Counted from the first letter of the stretch, positions 1 through 9,074 are shown. The stretch: DNA of 64,000 nt from Ferruginibacter sp. HRS2-29 (GCF_024343615.1 NZ_RJUB01000143.1:31057-95056), one strand, 5' to 3'. The notes: generated by a model from the sequence alone, not told the origin. Made by a program: numbers and translations.

Positions 1-2
1 TT

Positions 3-332
3 TTAGTAGAATTTTGGGGATCCTGGTGTAGCCCATGTAGGGAAGAAAATCCCAATCTGGTAGCAATCTATAATGTTTATAAAAGTAAAGGCTTTGAAAT
101 CTTAGGTGTTTCGGCTGATAATAACAAGAACCAGTGGCTTAAAGCAATCAAGGATGACAGGTTACCCTGGGAAAACGTCAGCGACCTGAAGGGTGATAAA
201 AATGTGGCGGCATTGATTTACGGTATTATCGAATATCCAACAAACTATCTTATCAATGACAAGGGAATAATTATAGCTAAAAACTTACGTGGCCAAAATC
301 TGAAAAAAAAGTTAGCAGAGTTACTACCCTAA
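3..332 (+). CDS. Thioredoxin-like (TlpA/AhpC type) protein, C-terminal part
   Basis: The open frame runs in from the left edge without a start, so only the last 109 residues are seen. It opens with LVEFWGSWCSPCREE, the thioredoxin-fold active site with a WCSPC (CxxC) redox pair. The segment IIEYPTNYLINDKGIII carries the cis-proline and the 'ligand as strand plus DKG' turn typical of TlpA/ResA-like proteins. Proteins of this family are thiol-disulfide oxidoreductases, in Bacteroidota usually exported and often fused to an N-terminal DUF4369-like domain, which cannot be judged here. It ends at a TAA with a small minus-strand gene facing it 17 bp away. Family assignment is firm; substrate is unknown. 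Confidence 0.9.
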   Translation, partial: LVEFWGSWCSPCREENPNLVAIYNVYKSKGFEILGVSADNNKNQWLKAIKDDRLPWENVSDLKGDKNVAALIYGIIEYPTNYLINDKGIIIAKNLRGQNLKKKLAELLP

Positions 333-349
333 GCCCGGTTTCTACATAC

Positions 350-628
350 TCATAACGCCAGGCTCTCCAGACTTCTTTTGATACGAAAAAAATGAATTCT
401 TGCCACTTTAATATTGCTCCACTGTTGCGCATCTTTGTCCATGGGATTAAACAGGTCCAGTTCACTGCTTATCTTATCTAAAAACCTGACAATTATATGT
501 ACACTCACTTTATGCTGGCCAAAGGCTTTAATAGCGGTATCAATAAACCCCTTTACTTCTTCCTGCGAACTGGCAAACAAAATTTTATTAATAAGCTTTG
601 TGCGGTAATCGTCTAATGATAATGACAT
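350..628 (-). CDS. Conserved-looking hypothetical protein, 92 aa
   Basis: A 92-residue soluble protein starting MSLSLDDYRTKL, with alternating helices (DDYRTKLINKILFASSQEEV, then VKGFIDTAIKAFGQHKV) and a basic C-terminal end. No signal peptide or membrane segment is seen. It faces the thioredoxin-like gene convergently and lies about 250 bp from the next gene, so it seems to be its own unit. The start ATG is preceded by an A/T-rich stretch. I do not recognise the family. The coherent amphipathic composition and clean boundaries make it a real gene more likely than not; no function can be assigned. Confidence 0.65.
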   Translation of the reverse strand: MSLSLDDYRTKLINKILFASSQEEVKGFIDTAIKAFGQHKVSVHIIVRFLDKISSELDLFNPMDKDAQQWSNIKVARIHFFRIKRSLESLAL

Positions 629-882
629 AATATTTTTTTAATGGTTTATAAACGCACCTTACAAATAACCAGCCAACAGAAAAGATGCTGCATAAAACAG
701 GATCTTTTAAAGACCCTTTCCCGATTGCGCCCAATCCTCCACTGTATTATTTTTATAGATCAGTTGCATCTATCCGGATATTCCGGTAAAGTATAGTGAT
801 TAATGCCCTTACAAAGCCGGATGCTGCATTCGCCTGTTGTTCCTATCGCCTCATGTTTCTTCAGATCATCCGGCCATTTAAT

Positions 883-1488
883 TTAAACTTTTATCCAGAA
901 TTTCAAAAGCCCTTCCATTTCAACACCTACCACATGATACCCCGGAGGTACTTCATCTTCAAGGCTATGAAACGTTGCCAGCCTGGTACCTGATGGTTTT
1001 TGGTCTAATTGCTTATACAAATACCTGTTATAATAATTATATAGTTCCCTGGAATAATCGATACTGCTATCAATTTTGTCAGTGCCGGTTAAATTTTCGT
1101 AAAAAGAATTAAAAAAATAAAAATGGTCGTACTGCCTGAAATCTAATTGAGTGAAATTTCCATTAATAAAATACAGGTTATCGAGCTGGAGTATTTCCTT
1201 CGCTGCTTCCGCATGTTCTATTAATCGCTCCCTTTGTTCTACACCATAAAACCGGGCATTGGGTTTATGATATGCCGCAGACAGGCAAAATTTACCCACA
1301 CCACTTCCAATATCCAACACCTTTACCCCGTCTTCCGCCGCTAAAAAACCGGCTGCTTTTCTTGCCACTACCAATGGCGTCCAATGCCTTTGAGATAGTA
1401 ATTGTATGTAATTAGGGTAAAGCCGGTTAAATTGTCCATCGGAGCTAAACCATTTTTCTGAATATTTTTTCCTTTCCAGTGTTGGCAT
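883..1488 (-). CDS. Class I SAM-dependent methyltransferase
   Basis: A 201-residue protein with the class I methyltransferase motif I VLDIGSGVGKF at about residues 57-67, followed by an acidic/aromatic motif II region (ARFYGVEQRERLIEHA) and NLYFINGNFTQLDF, which fits the adenine-contacting motif III. After that comes YDHFYFFNSFYENL in the motif IV/V position. The substrate cannot be told. It lies 27 bp downstream of the GcvH-like gene on the same strand, so the two are probably co-transcribed. The 250 bp between its stop and the next gene shows no clear gene. Confidence 0.85.
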   Translation of the reverse strand: MPTLERKKYSEKWFSSDGQFNRLYPNYIQLLSQRHWTPLVVARKAAGFLAAEDGVKVLDIGSGVGKFCLSAAYHKPNARFYGVEQRERLIEHAEAAKEILQLDNLYFINGNFTQLDFRQYDHFYFFNSFYENLTGTDKIDSSIDYSRELYNYYNRYLYKQLDQKPSGTRLATFHSLEDEVPPGYHVVGVEMEGLLKFWIKV

Positions 1489-1515
1489 TTTTTATTATTA
1501 AAATTTCAAAGATTA

Positions 1516-1923
1516 TTATTTGGCATATTTACTTTTTCCATTCATTTGATACTGCGTGGGAAGCCGTAAATCTTTTCTTTCATGCGGTTCGGATGGAACA
1601 ATCAAAGCCAGCCATGCGCTGCTTTCCGAACAATCAAGTAAAATATCCAGGTTGCCGGTTAATAATTTATCATTAACATTTAATATTTTTCCATCTACAG
1701 GCATGTGGGCTTCAATTGTATATTCGTTGTAGGCAATAGTGGCAATAACATCCCCTTGTTTTTTGAAACCCGCAGCGTCATTAAAATTAATACTTTGTAT
1801 TTGCTTAAAGCCTGTAAGCTTAAATTTGCAGATGCCGATATAAGCAACTGCTCCCTGAAACTCGATCCATTCATGGTCTTCTGTATAATACTGGTCTTTT
1901 TTGTTTGTTTGTATAATATTCAT
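1516..1923 (-). CDS. GcvH-like protein without the lipoyl lysine
   Basis: A 135-residue protein that follows the glycine cleavage H protein pattern: YYTEDHEWIEFQGAVAYIG at the N-terminus, a central strand pair, and PVDGKILNVNDKLL matching the family PVSGEIVxVNxAL turn. Counting back from that proline, the place of the lipoylated lysine (ESVKA in true GcvH) holds a glutamate (AYNEY). The protein therefore cannot carry lipoate at the normal site. It is probably not part of the glycine decarboxylase complex and may be a structural or binding derivative. It is the first gene of a pair with the methyltransferase and is divergent from the Crp/Fnr gene. Family call is good; role unknown. Confidence 0.75.
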   Translation of the reverse strand: MNIIQTNKKDQYYTEDHEWIEFQGAVAYIGICKFKLTGFKQIQSINFNDAAGFKKQGDVIATIAYNEYTIEAHMPVDGKILNVNDKLLTGNLDILLDCSESSAWLALIVPSEPHERKDLRLPTQYQMNGKSKYAK

Positions 1924-1927
1924 AATG

Positions 1928-1935
1928 CAAAGTTA
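1928..1935 (-). promoter_or_regulatory. -7 box (TAACTTTG) of the GcvH-like gene
   Basis: On the minus strand TAACTTTG is an exact match to the Bacteroidota -7 consensus TAnnTTTG. It ends only 4 nt before the ATG at 1923, which predicts a transcript with almost no leader. Confidence 0.55.
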
Positions 1936-1937
1936 CC

Positions 1938-1961
1938 TTACCATGATACCCATTGTGGTAA
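1938..1961. promoter_or_regulatory. Inverted repeat in divergent promoter region
   Basis: TTACCA and TGGTAA (1938-1943 and 1956-1961) form a perfect 6-bp inverted repeat with a 12-nt gap, between the divergent GcvH-like and Crp/Fnr genes. A second pair TCAC...GTGA (1968-1983) lies beside it. Either could be an operator for the adjacent Crp/Fnr protein; the match is short and unproven. Confidence 0.3.
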
Positions 1962-2005
1962 ACCTTTTCACATCAAAAAGTGATTTTTATCAATTTTAAA
2001 AAAAG

Positions 2006-2013
2006 TAAATTTG
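2006..2013 (+). promoter_or_regulatory. -7 box (TAAATTTG) of the Crp/Fnr gene
   Basis: TAAATTTG fits TAnnTTTG exactly and lies 5 nt before the ATG at 2019. This supports the start at 2019 rather than the in-frame codon at 1980, and again predicts a near-leaderless mRNA. Confidence 0.55.
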
Positions 2014-2018
2014 CATCC

Positions 2019-2723
2019 ATGAGTATTAAAGGCATCTTTCCAATCGACAAATGGAATTTTAAAAGTGAATCGGTTTTTACCGATTTACCTGCCGGAGACT
2101 TAGCTTTATTAACTGCGAACAAAACTGAGCAGGTATATAAAAAAGGAGAGATAATTTTCAGGGAAGCTGCATACCCGGCAGGCATTTTTTATATAAGCGA
2201 AGGAAAAGTAAAAAAATATAAGTTAGACAGTGACGGTAAGGAACATATTATTTATGTTGCCAACAAGGGCGAATTATTAGGTTACCATGCCATACTATCC
2301 GAAGACCGTTACCCGGATTCCGGCGCCGCATTGGAAGAAAGCCGTATTGTATTCATACCCCGGGAAGACTTTTTAGTCACTTTACAGCAATCATTAGTAC
2401 TAAGCAAACGACTCTTAAAAACATTGAGCCATGAGTTTGCTGTATTGGCCAACAGCCTTAGCATGTTTGCACAAAAATCGGTGAGGGAAAGATTAGCGCT
2501 TCAACTGATCGTACTGAGGGAAAAATACAAAGTAAATTTTGAGGCAGGTAATCCCGTAGAAATAAATATGAGCCGCGACGATTTGGCCAGCCTTGTAGGA
2601 ACCGGAAGAGAAAATGTAGTAAGATTACTTACAGAGTTTAAGGAAGCCAGCATACTCGAAACAAAGGGCAGGAAAATTATTATACTGGATGTAAATAAAC
2701 TGATTAAAATTGCGGGCGTGTAA
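2019..2723 (+). CDS. Crp/Fnr-family transcriptional regulator
   Basis: A 234-residue regulator. Residues about 20-120 form a cyclic-nucleotide-binding type beta-roll (KKGEIIFREAAYPAGIFYISEGKVKKY, split here by the usual glycine turns). A long dimer helix and a C-terminal winged helix-turn-helix follow, with MSRDDLASLVGTGRENVVRL as the recognition unit. No cysteine cluster is present, so it is not an FNR-type iron-sulfur sensor, and the ligand is unclear. An upstream in-frame start at 1980 exists, but the family start and the promoter box favour MSIKGIF at 2019. It is divergent from the GcvH-like/methyltransferase pair and may regulate it. Confidence 0.88.
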   Translation: MSIKGIFPIDKWNFKSESVFTDLPAGDLALLTANKTEQVYKKGEIIFREAAYPAGIFYISEGKVKKYKLDSDGKEHIIYVANKGELLGYHAILSEDRYPDSGAALEESRIVFIPREDFLVTLQQSLVLSKRLLKTLSHEFAVLANSLSMFAQKSVRERLALQLIVLREKYKVNFEAGNPVEINMSRDDLASLVGTGRENVVRLLTEFKEASILETKGRKIIILDVNKLIKIAGV

Positions 2724-2815
2724 AATAAACTGTGCCGGGAGATCACGATTTAACATCATATTAGCCCTTCCAAATTTTTTACTTTCCTATTAAACATATT
2801 ATTTTTACGCCTTCA

Positions 2816-3208
2816 ATGAAGCCAGCAGTTACACTTGTTTTATTTTTATTCTCTTTCCTGTTAAGCGGATCGGGGCATGCCGCCCCCGCTGCACAGGCGG
2901 CTTCTGCTGTTTTTTCACAGGAAACAATTTTACAATACTATACTTCCGATTTCATCGCGGCCGCTGAGCATGCTGTTTTCACCACCAATCCGGTAGCAGA
3001 GCAACCCGATTGTTTTTCGTTTACAGAAGAAGATGACCCGGATGAAAGCCATGAAGACCTTTCTTCCGGCCGTCGATTCACCCCGTTCTCTCACTTTTTG
3101 ATCTCCCGCGATAAATTCGCACTCTCCTGCCCGCTTTTGGCGACCAGCAGAAACGATTTTCCGCAAAGCACCCGCATCTTCATCCTGCAGCGGGTTTTAA
3201 GGATTTGA
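2816..3208 (+). CDS. Secreted hypothetical protein, 130 aa
   Basis: The N-terminus MKPAVTLVLFLFSFLLSGSG is a good signal peptide with an AxA-like cleavage site in HAAPAAQA. The mature part is short, has an acidic segment (TEEDDPDESHEDL) and ends in a basic hydrophobic stretch (RIFILQRVLRI). It precedes the RND efflux operon on the same strand with a 125-bp gap, so it may be a leader gene of that operon or a separate unit. I do not recognise the family. Confidence 0.6.
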   Translation: MKPAVTLVLFLFSFLLSGSGHAAPAAQAASAVFSQETILQYYTSDFIAAAEHAVFTTNPVAEQPDCFSFTEEDDPDESHEDLSSGRRFTPFSHFLISRDKFALSCPLLATSRNDFPQSTRIFILQRVLRI

Positions 3209-3333
3209 TCCTCCGCTTCACGGTCTACACTTTAATAGGAGGTTTGTTATCAACCTGATGCAACATGGCATGCAACCTGCCCGTAGCACCGCTTTACCCG
3301 CTAATTCCATTTACTAAATACTCATCTGACAAC

Positions 3334-4416
3334 ATGAACAAAACTCTCTTGTTTATAGGGCTGGGCGCCATCGTGTGCTATACCAGCTGTAAGACAAAAA
3401 AAGAAGAAAAAGAAGAAACAGGAAAATATACCGTCACTTCGCCGCTTAAAGTGGATACCTCGTTTACCAAAGAATATGTTTCGCAGGTAAAATCCGTACG
3501 CAACATCGAGATCCGTGCCCAGGAAAAAGGCTTTCTCGAAAATATTTATGTAGACGAAGGGCAGTATGTAAAAGCCGGGCAACTCCTGTTCCGCATCATG
3601 CCCAAAATATACGAAGCCGATCTGATGAAAGCGCAGGCGCAAGCGAAAGAAGCATCGATCGAATTATCAAACACCCGCATACTGGCCGATAAAAATGTAG
3701 TTTCCAAAAACGAACTCGCCATGGCACAAGCCAAGCTCGATGAAGCGAATGCCGAAGTGACGCTGGCAAAAGTGCATCTGTCGTTCACTGAGATCAGGGC
3801 GCCTTTTGATGGTACCATCGACCGGCTTCCTCTCAAACAGGGCAGCCTGGTGGATGAAAGCGAATTGCTCACCACCCTGTCCGACAACCGGCAGGTGTTT
3901 GCTTATTTCAATGTTTCCGAACCGGAATACCTGGATTACAAAGCACACCTGAAAGATCATAACAATACCGAAGCCACCCTGTTGCTGGCAAATAATCAGC
4001 CGCTCCCCTATAAAGGTGTGGTAGAAACCATCGAAAGCGAATTCAACAGCGAAACCGGCAACATCGCCTTCAGGGCGAAATTCCCCAACCCCGACGGCCT
4101 GCTTAAACATGGCGAAACCGGTAAAGTACAAATGAAAGTTCCTTTAAGCAATGCCCTGGTGATACCGCAAAAAGCAACTTACGAGATACAGGATAAGATC
4201 TATGTTTTTGTGGTAGACAAAAATGGCACGGTGAAATCAAGAAATATCACCATTACCGGCGAAATGCCCGACCTGTATGTAGTAAACAGCGGACTTACCG
4301 AAAACGACCAGATCATGGTGGAAGGCGTTCAGAATGTGAAGGACGACAGCAAGATCGTCCCGGTTTTTGTAGCGCCACGTGAGATAGTTTCCAATCTGCG
4401 GTTGAAAGCAGAATAA
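3334..4416 (+). CDS. RND efflux periplasmic adaptor (membrane fusion protein, HlyD/AcrA family)
   Basis: A 360-residue adaptor. From the ATG at 3334 the protein has a lipoprotein signal ending in YTSC (Cys19), which fits an inner-membrane-anchored AcrA-type protein; the longer in-frame start at 3265 would bury that signal. The split lipoyl/barrel-sandwich domain shows as EIRAQEKGFLENIYVDEGQY and later FTEIRAPFDGTIDRLPLKQG, with an alpha-hairpin between (MKAQAQAKEASIELSNTR onward) that contacts the outer membrane channel. Beta-barrel and membrane-proximal domains follow. It starts a three-gene operon with the pump and channel. Confidence 0.92.
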   Translation: MNKTLLFIGLGAIVCYTSCKTKKEEKEETGKYTVTSPLKVDTSFTKEYVSQVKSVRNIEIRAQEKGFLENIYVDEGQYVKAGQLLFRIMPKIYEADLMKAQAQAKEASIELSNTRILADKNVVSKNELAMAQAKLDEANAEVTLAKVHLSFTEIRAPFDGTIDRLPLKQGSLVDESELLTTLSDNRQVFAYFNVSEPEYLDYKAHLKDHNNTEATLLLANNQPLPYKGVVETIESEFNSETGNIAFRAKFPNPDGLLKHGETGKVQMKVPLSNALVIPQKATYEIQDKIYVFVVDKNGTVKSRNITITGEMPDLYVVNSGLTENDQIMVEGVQNVKDDSKIVPVFVAPREIVSNLRLKAE

Positions 4417-4438
4417 TCTTCATCCAAAAAAAGTTTTC

Positions 4439-7400
4439 ATGTTTAATAAATTTATACACAGGCCCGTGCTGTCGATCGTCATATCGCTCATCATCGTTTT
4501 TATGGGAGCATTGGCCATGACGGGTTTACCCGTCACACAATTTCCGTCCATCTCACCACCAAAAGTGAATGTAACGGCAGAATATCCAGGCGCCAATGGC
4601 GAGCTGATGACCAAAGCCGTATTGATCCCGCTCGAACGGGCCATCAACGGTATTCCCGGAATGAAATACATGGCTTCCGATGCCGGTAACGACGGCGAAG
4701 CTTCGATACAGGTGGTATTCAACCTGGGTACAGATCCCAACGTGGCTGCGGTGCAGGTGCAAAACCGCGTGGCTTCGGTGGTAAACAAGCTTCCCCCCAT
4801 CGTGGTTCGCGAAGGTGTAAAGATCACGCGTGAAGAATCGAGCATGCTGCTTTACATCAACCTCTTCAGCAACGATCCTAAAATGGATCAGAAATTCCTG
4901 TTCAATTTTGCGGATATCAATATCCTCTCTGAGTTGAAAAGGGTGAATGGTGTTGGTTTTGCCGACATCCTCGGCAACCGTGAATACGCCATGCGTATCT
5001 GGCTCAAACCTGATCGTATGCTGGCTTACAAGATATCTGCCGATGAAGTGATGAAAGCGCTCGACGAGCAAAGCCTCGAAGCATCTCCGGGTAAAACGGG
5101 CGAAAGTTCCGGTAAACGATCGGAGGCTTTTGAATATGTATTGAAATATCCCGGCAGGTACAGCGATAAGGAAGGTTATGAAAATATCGTGTTGCGTTCC
5201 AATAAAGACGGCGAGATACTTCGCCTGAAAGATGTGGCCAATGTGGAATTCGGCAGTTCGATGTACGATATTTATTCCAACCTCAATGGGAAATCATCTG
5301 CCGCTATCGTGCTCAAGCAATCTTATGGAAGTAACGCTACACAGGTTATCAAAGATGTGAAAGCGAAACTCGAAGAGATCAAAGCGAATTCATTTCCAAA
5401 AGGGGTGGATTATGAAATAAGCTACGACGTGTCGAAGTTCCTCGATGCCTCCATCGAAAAAGTGATCCATACGTTGGTGGAAGCATTTATCCTTGTGGGT
5501 ATCGTGGTATTCATATTCCTCGGAGACTGGCGCTCCACGCTCATTCCGGCAATAGCGGTGCCGGTATCGCTGGTAGGAACATTCATCTTCATGCAGTTCT
5601 TCGGCATCACACTCAACCTCATCACCTTGTTTGCATTGGTACTGGCGATCGGTATCGTGGTAGATAATGCCATTGTAGTGATAGAGGCCGTGCATGCAAA
5701 GATGGAAACCAAACATCTGTCGCCGCTGGCCGCCACCGAAGAAGCGATGCACGAGATCAGCGGGGCTATTATCGCGATCACTTTTGTGATGGCCGCCGTA
5801 TTCATACCGGTGGCATTCATGTCGGGGCCGGTGGGTATTTTCTATCGTCAGTTCTCCATCACCATGGCTACTTCCATCATTCTTTCGGGTGTGGTGGCGC
5901 TTACGTTGACGCCTGCGCTTTGCGCCATCATGTTGAAAAACAATCATGGCAAAGCCAGGAAGAAAAATATGCTGAATCGCGGGCTTGATGGTTTTAATAA
6001 CTGGTTCAACAGGCTTACGGGCAGGTACCAGAAATTATTGAAACTGATCGTGAACAGGCGTGTGATCACATTCGGTATGCTCATCGCATTCTGCGTGGGC
6101 ACGTATTTCATTAGCGGAAGCGTACCGTCTGGTTTCATTCCCAATGAAGACCAGGGTATGTTTTATGCGGTGATACAGACCCCGCCCGGGTCTTCGCTGG
6201 AGCGGACCAACCAGGTAGCCGAAAAATTACAGAAGATCGCTGAAGGCATCGACGGTGTTTCTTCCGTGTCTTCCCTGGCCGGATATGAAATTCTCACAGA
6301 AGGAACAGGTTCTAATTCCGGTACCTGTCTTGTGAATCTTAAATCCTGGGAAAAGCGCAAGCATTCGGTGCAGGAGATCATGAAAGAGCTGGAAGAAAAA
6401 TCCAAAGAGATCACCGGCGCTACCATCGAATTCTTCCAGCCACCGGCGGTGCCGGGTTATGGTGCAGCGGGCGGTTTCGAATTGCGCCTGCTGGATAAAG
6501 CCGGGTCGGGCGATTATAAAAAGATGGAAACGGTGAGCAGAAATTTTGTGGCGGAACTGAGCAAGCGCCCCGAACTATCTTCTGTATTCACTTTTTACAG
6601 CGCCAGCTTTCCTCAATACATGCTGCACATCGACAATGACATTGCGCAGCAAAAAGGCGTAACGATCGACAATGCGATGAACACACTTTCCACATTAGTG
6701 GGAAGTAACTACGAAACCAGCTTCATCAAATACGACCGTCAATACAAAGTGATGGTACAGGCGTCGCCTGAATACCGTGCATTGCCGGAAGATATCCTGA
6801 AGTTGTATGTAAAAAATGACCGCGATGAAATGGTCCCTTTTTCCGCCTTCATGACCATGGAAAAAGTATATGGCCTTTCGGAAATAACCCGTCACAACCT
6901 TTACAACGCTTCTGAGATCAGCGGTGCAACCGGCCCGGGATACAGCAGCGGCGCAGCTATCAATGCCGTAACCGAAGTTGCGAAGAAAAGTTTGCCGAGA
7001 GGTTTCGGCATCGACTGGGCAGGTATCTCTGCCGATGAAGTTGCCCGCGGAAACGAAGCCATCTGGATCTTCCTCATTTGCCTGGGATTCGTGTATCTCT
7101 TGCTGGCAGCGCAATACGAAAGCTTCCTGCTTCCGCTTGCGGTGATCCTTTCCTTGCCTGCAGGTGTATTTGGCGCATTCGTGTTGTTGAAATTATTGGG
7201 CCTCGAAAATAATATCTATGCGCAGGTGGCGATGGTAATGCTGATCGGGTTGCTGGGGAAGAATGCGGTGCTGATCGTAGAATTTGCAGTGCAGGGGCAT
7301 CGTTCCGGCCACTCCGTTTTGAGATCGGCGATTGATGGCGCCACTGCCAGGTTCCGTCCGATCCTGATGACTTCCTTTGCCTTCATCGCCGGATTGATAC

Positions 7401-7633
7401 CGCTTGTATTTGCAACGGGGCCGGGCGCTGTGGGCAACCGCACCATCGGTACGGCAGCAGCGGGCGGGATGATCTTCGGTACCGTATTCGGTGTGATCAT
7501 CATACCGGGACTGTATTTCCTGTTCGCAAAAATATCAGAGAAAAAGATCCTGGTAAAAGATGAAGAAAAAAATCCTCTATCTGAAGCTGTTGAAAACAAT
7601 TACGAAAAATTAGACAATCATGATGAAAGCTAA
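4439..7633 (+). CDS. RND multidrug efflux pump (AcrB/HAE-1-like)
   Basis: A 1064-residue inner-membrane proton-driven pump with the usual two-fold layout: N-terminal FIHRPVLSIVISLIIVFMGA helix, large periplasmic loop, helices 2-7, second loop, helices 8-12. The TM4 motif reads GIVVDNAIVVIE, so the first proton-relay acidic residue is Asp409 while the second position, Asp in AcrB, is Asn410. The TM10 lysine is kept in LLGKNAVLIVEFA. The VPSGFIPNEDQGMFY segment and the PPAVPGYG region are typical of the HAE group. It lies 22 bp after the adaptor and overlaps the channel gene by 14 bp. Drug or solvent export is the expected role; substrates are not predictable. Confidence 0.95.
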   Translation: MFNKFIHRPVLSIVISLIIVFMGALAMTGLPVTQFPSISPPKVNVTAEYPGANGELMTKAVLIPLERAINGIPGMKYMASDAGNDGEASIQVVFNLGTDPNVAAVQVQNRVASVVNKLPPIVVREGVKITREESSMLLYINLFSNDPKMDQKFLFNFADINILSELKRVNGVGFADILGNREYAMRIWLKPDRMLAYKISADEVMKALDEQSLEASPGKTGESSGKRSEAFEYVLKYPGRYSDKEGYENIVLRSNKDGEILRLKDVANVEFGSSMYDIYSNLNGKSSAAIVLKQSYGSNATQVIKDVKAKLEEIKANSFPKGVDYEISYDVSKFLDASIEKVIHTLVEAFILVGIVVFIFLGDWRSTLIPAIAVPVSLVGTFIFMQFFGITLNLITLFALVLAIGIVVDNAIVVIEAVHAKMETKHLSPLAATEEAMHEISGAIIAITFVMAAVFIPVAFMSGPVGIFYRQFSITMATSIILSGVVALTLTPALCAIMLKNNHGKARKKNMLNRGLDGFNNWFNRLTGRYQKLLKLIVNRRVITFGMLIAFCVGTYFISGSVPSGFIPNEDQGMFYAVIQTPPGSSLERTNQVAEKLQKIAEGIDGVSSVSSLAGYEILTEGTGSNSGTCLVNLKSWEKRKHSVQEIMKELEEKSKEITGATIEFFQPPAVPGYGAAGGFELRLLDKAGSGDYKKMETVSRNFVAELSKRPELSSVFTFYSASFPQYMLHIDNDIAQQKGVTIDNAMNTLSTLVGSNYETSFIKYDRQYKVMVQASPEYRALPEDILKLYVKNDRDEMVPFSAFMTMEKVYGLSEITRHNLYNASEISGATGPGYSSGAAINAVTEVAKKSLPRGFGIDWAGISADEVARGNEAIWIFLICLGFVYLLLAAQYESFLLPLAVILSLPAGVFGAFVLLKLLGLENNIYAQVAMVMLIGLLGKNAVLIVEFAVQGHRSGHSVLRSAIDGATARFRPILMTSFAFIAGLIPLVFATGPGAVGNRTIGTAAAGGMIFGTVFGVIIIPGLYFLFAKISEKKILVKDEEKNPLSEAVENNYEKLDNHDES

Positions 7634-9047
7634 AATATATGCCGGTATATCGGCCATCTGTTTCGCAATAGCAAGTTGCTCGGTTCCGAAATCGGTACAG
7701 CAGACAGAAAACAAAACGGTGCCCGTATCCTTTACTAACGGAAACGATACCACGCAAACTAACCTGGTAAAGTGGAAAGAATTTTTCACTGATCCAAACC
7801 TTGTAACATTGATCGATTCGGCCCTTGCGCACAACCAGGAGCTCAGCATTACCATGCAGGAAATAGAGATCGCTAAAAATGAGATCAGGCTCAAACAGGC
7901 GCCTTTATCGCCAACAGTGGGAGCCCGCATAGGTACCGGGGTGGAAAAAGTGGGCCGTTATACCAGCCAGGGAGCCGGGGATGCCTCTACAGATATAGCC
8001 CCCGGGAAAGCAGTACCCGACCCGCTTACAGACATCACCGCTTCCCTGTATGCAAACTGGGAAGTAGATATCTGGAAGAAATTGCGCACAGCCAAACAGG
8101 CAGCAGTCACGCGTTATCTCTCTACCGTGGAAGGTAAAAATTTCATGGTCACCAACCTGGTAGCGGAGATCGCCAATTCGTATTACGAATTGCTTGCGCT
8201 CGACAACCAGCTGGAAATTGTGCAACAGAATATTTCGCTGCAAAAGAATGCGCTGGAGATTGTAAAGATCCAGAAAGAAGCATCACGGGTAACTGAACTC
8301 GCTGTGCAGAAATTTCAGGCGGAAGTGCTAAAATCGCAGAGCCTCGAATTCGATATTTTGCAGCAAATAAAAGAGAGCGAAAATAATATCAATTTTTTAT
8401 TGGGACGATTTCCGCAACCGGTGGCAAGAGAAAAAAACAATTTCGCTTCGCTGATCCCCGCCACTATCAGTGCAGGCATCCCCTCGCAGTTGCTGGCTAA
8501 TCGTGCCGATATCCGGCAGGCAGAACTGGATCTTACCGCGGCCAGACTGGATGTAAAAGTAGCCCGCGCCGAATTTTATCCATCGCTGGGGATATCGGCG
8601 GCTATAGGCTTACAGGCTTTCAAGCCTTCGTATTTATACAAGCTTCCGGAATCTTTGTTGTATTCTGTTGCAGGCGATCTTGCCGGGCCGCTCATCAATC
8701 GCAATGCGATCAAAGCTGAATTTTATTCCGCTAATGCACGGCAATTGCAATCGATGTATAATTATGAAAAGAGCATCCTCAATGCATTCATGGAAGTTTC
8801 CACACAACTTTCCAGGATCGACAACCTCGACAAAAGTTATGCGTTGAAAGCAAAACAGGTAGATGCACTCAATCGTTCCATCGAGATTTCCAACGATCTC
8901 TTCCGCAATGCGAGGGCCGACTACCTTGAAGTGCTGATGACGCAAAGGGATGCGCTGGATTCAAAACTCGAACTGGTTGAAACGAAAAAACAACAGCTCA
9001 ATGCGGTGGTGAATGTGTATAGGAGTTTGGGAGGGGGTTGGGAGTAA
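7620..9047 (+). CDS. Outer membrane efflux channel (TolC/OprM, NodT family)
   Basis: A 475-residue outer membrane factor. The start MMKAKIYAGISAICFAIASC carries a lipobox (IASC), as in OprM-type lipoprotein channels. Two TolC-like repeats of coiled-coil helices are visible, with markers such as ASLYANWEVDIWKKLRTAKQ in the first half and ANRADIRQAELDLTAARLDV in the second, both family hallmarks. The gene starts inside the end of the pump gene (14-bp overlap), so translation is probably coupled. It ends the efflux operon and is followed by a strong terminator. Confidence 0.93.
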   Translation: MMKAKIYAGISAICFAIASCSVPKSVQQTENKTVPVSFTNGNDTTQTNLVKWKEFFTDPNLVTLIDSALAHNQELSITMQEIEIAKNEIRLKQAPLSPTVGARIGTGVEKVGRYTSQGAGDASTDIAPGKAVPDPLTDITASLYANWEVDIWKKLRTAKQAAVTRYLSTVEGKNFMVTNLVAEIANSYYELLALDNQLEIVQQNISLQKNALEIVKIQKEASRVTELAVQKFQAEVLKSQSLEFDILQQIKESENNINFLLGRFPQPVAREKNNFASLIPATISAGIPSQLLANRADIRQAELDLTAARLDVKVARAEFYPSLGISAAIGLQAFKPSYLYKLPESLLYSVAGDLAGPLINRNAIKAEFYSANARQLQSMYNYEKSILNAFMEVSTQLSRIDNLDKSYALKAKQVDALNRSIEISNDLFRNARADYLEVLMTQRDALDSKLELVETKKQQLNAVVNVYRSLGGGWE

Positions 9048-9074
9048 ACGCTTCTACGGAAACCCGTAAATTAT

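Noticed and set aside
5390..5947. A 185-codon frame antisense to the efflux pump
   Set aside because: It is rich in His/Arg/Tyr as expected for the reverse strand of a coding gene, and the pump gene is certain.
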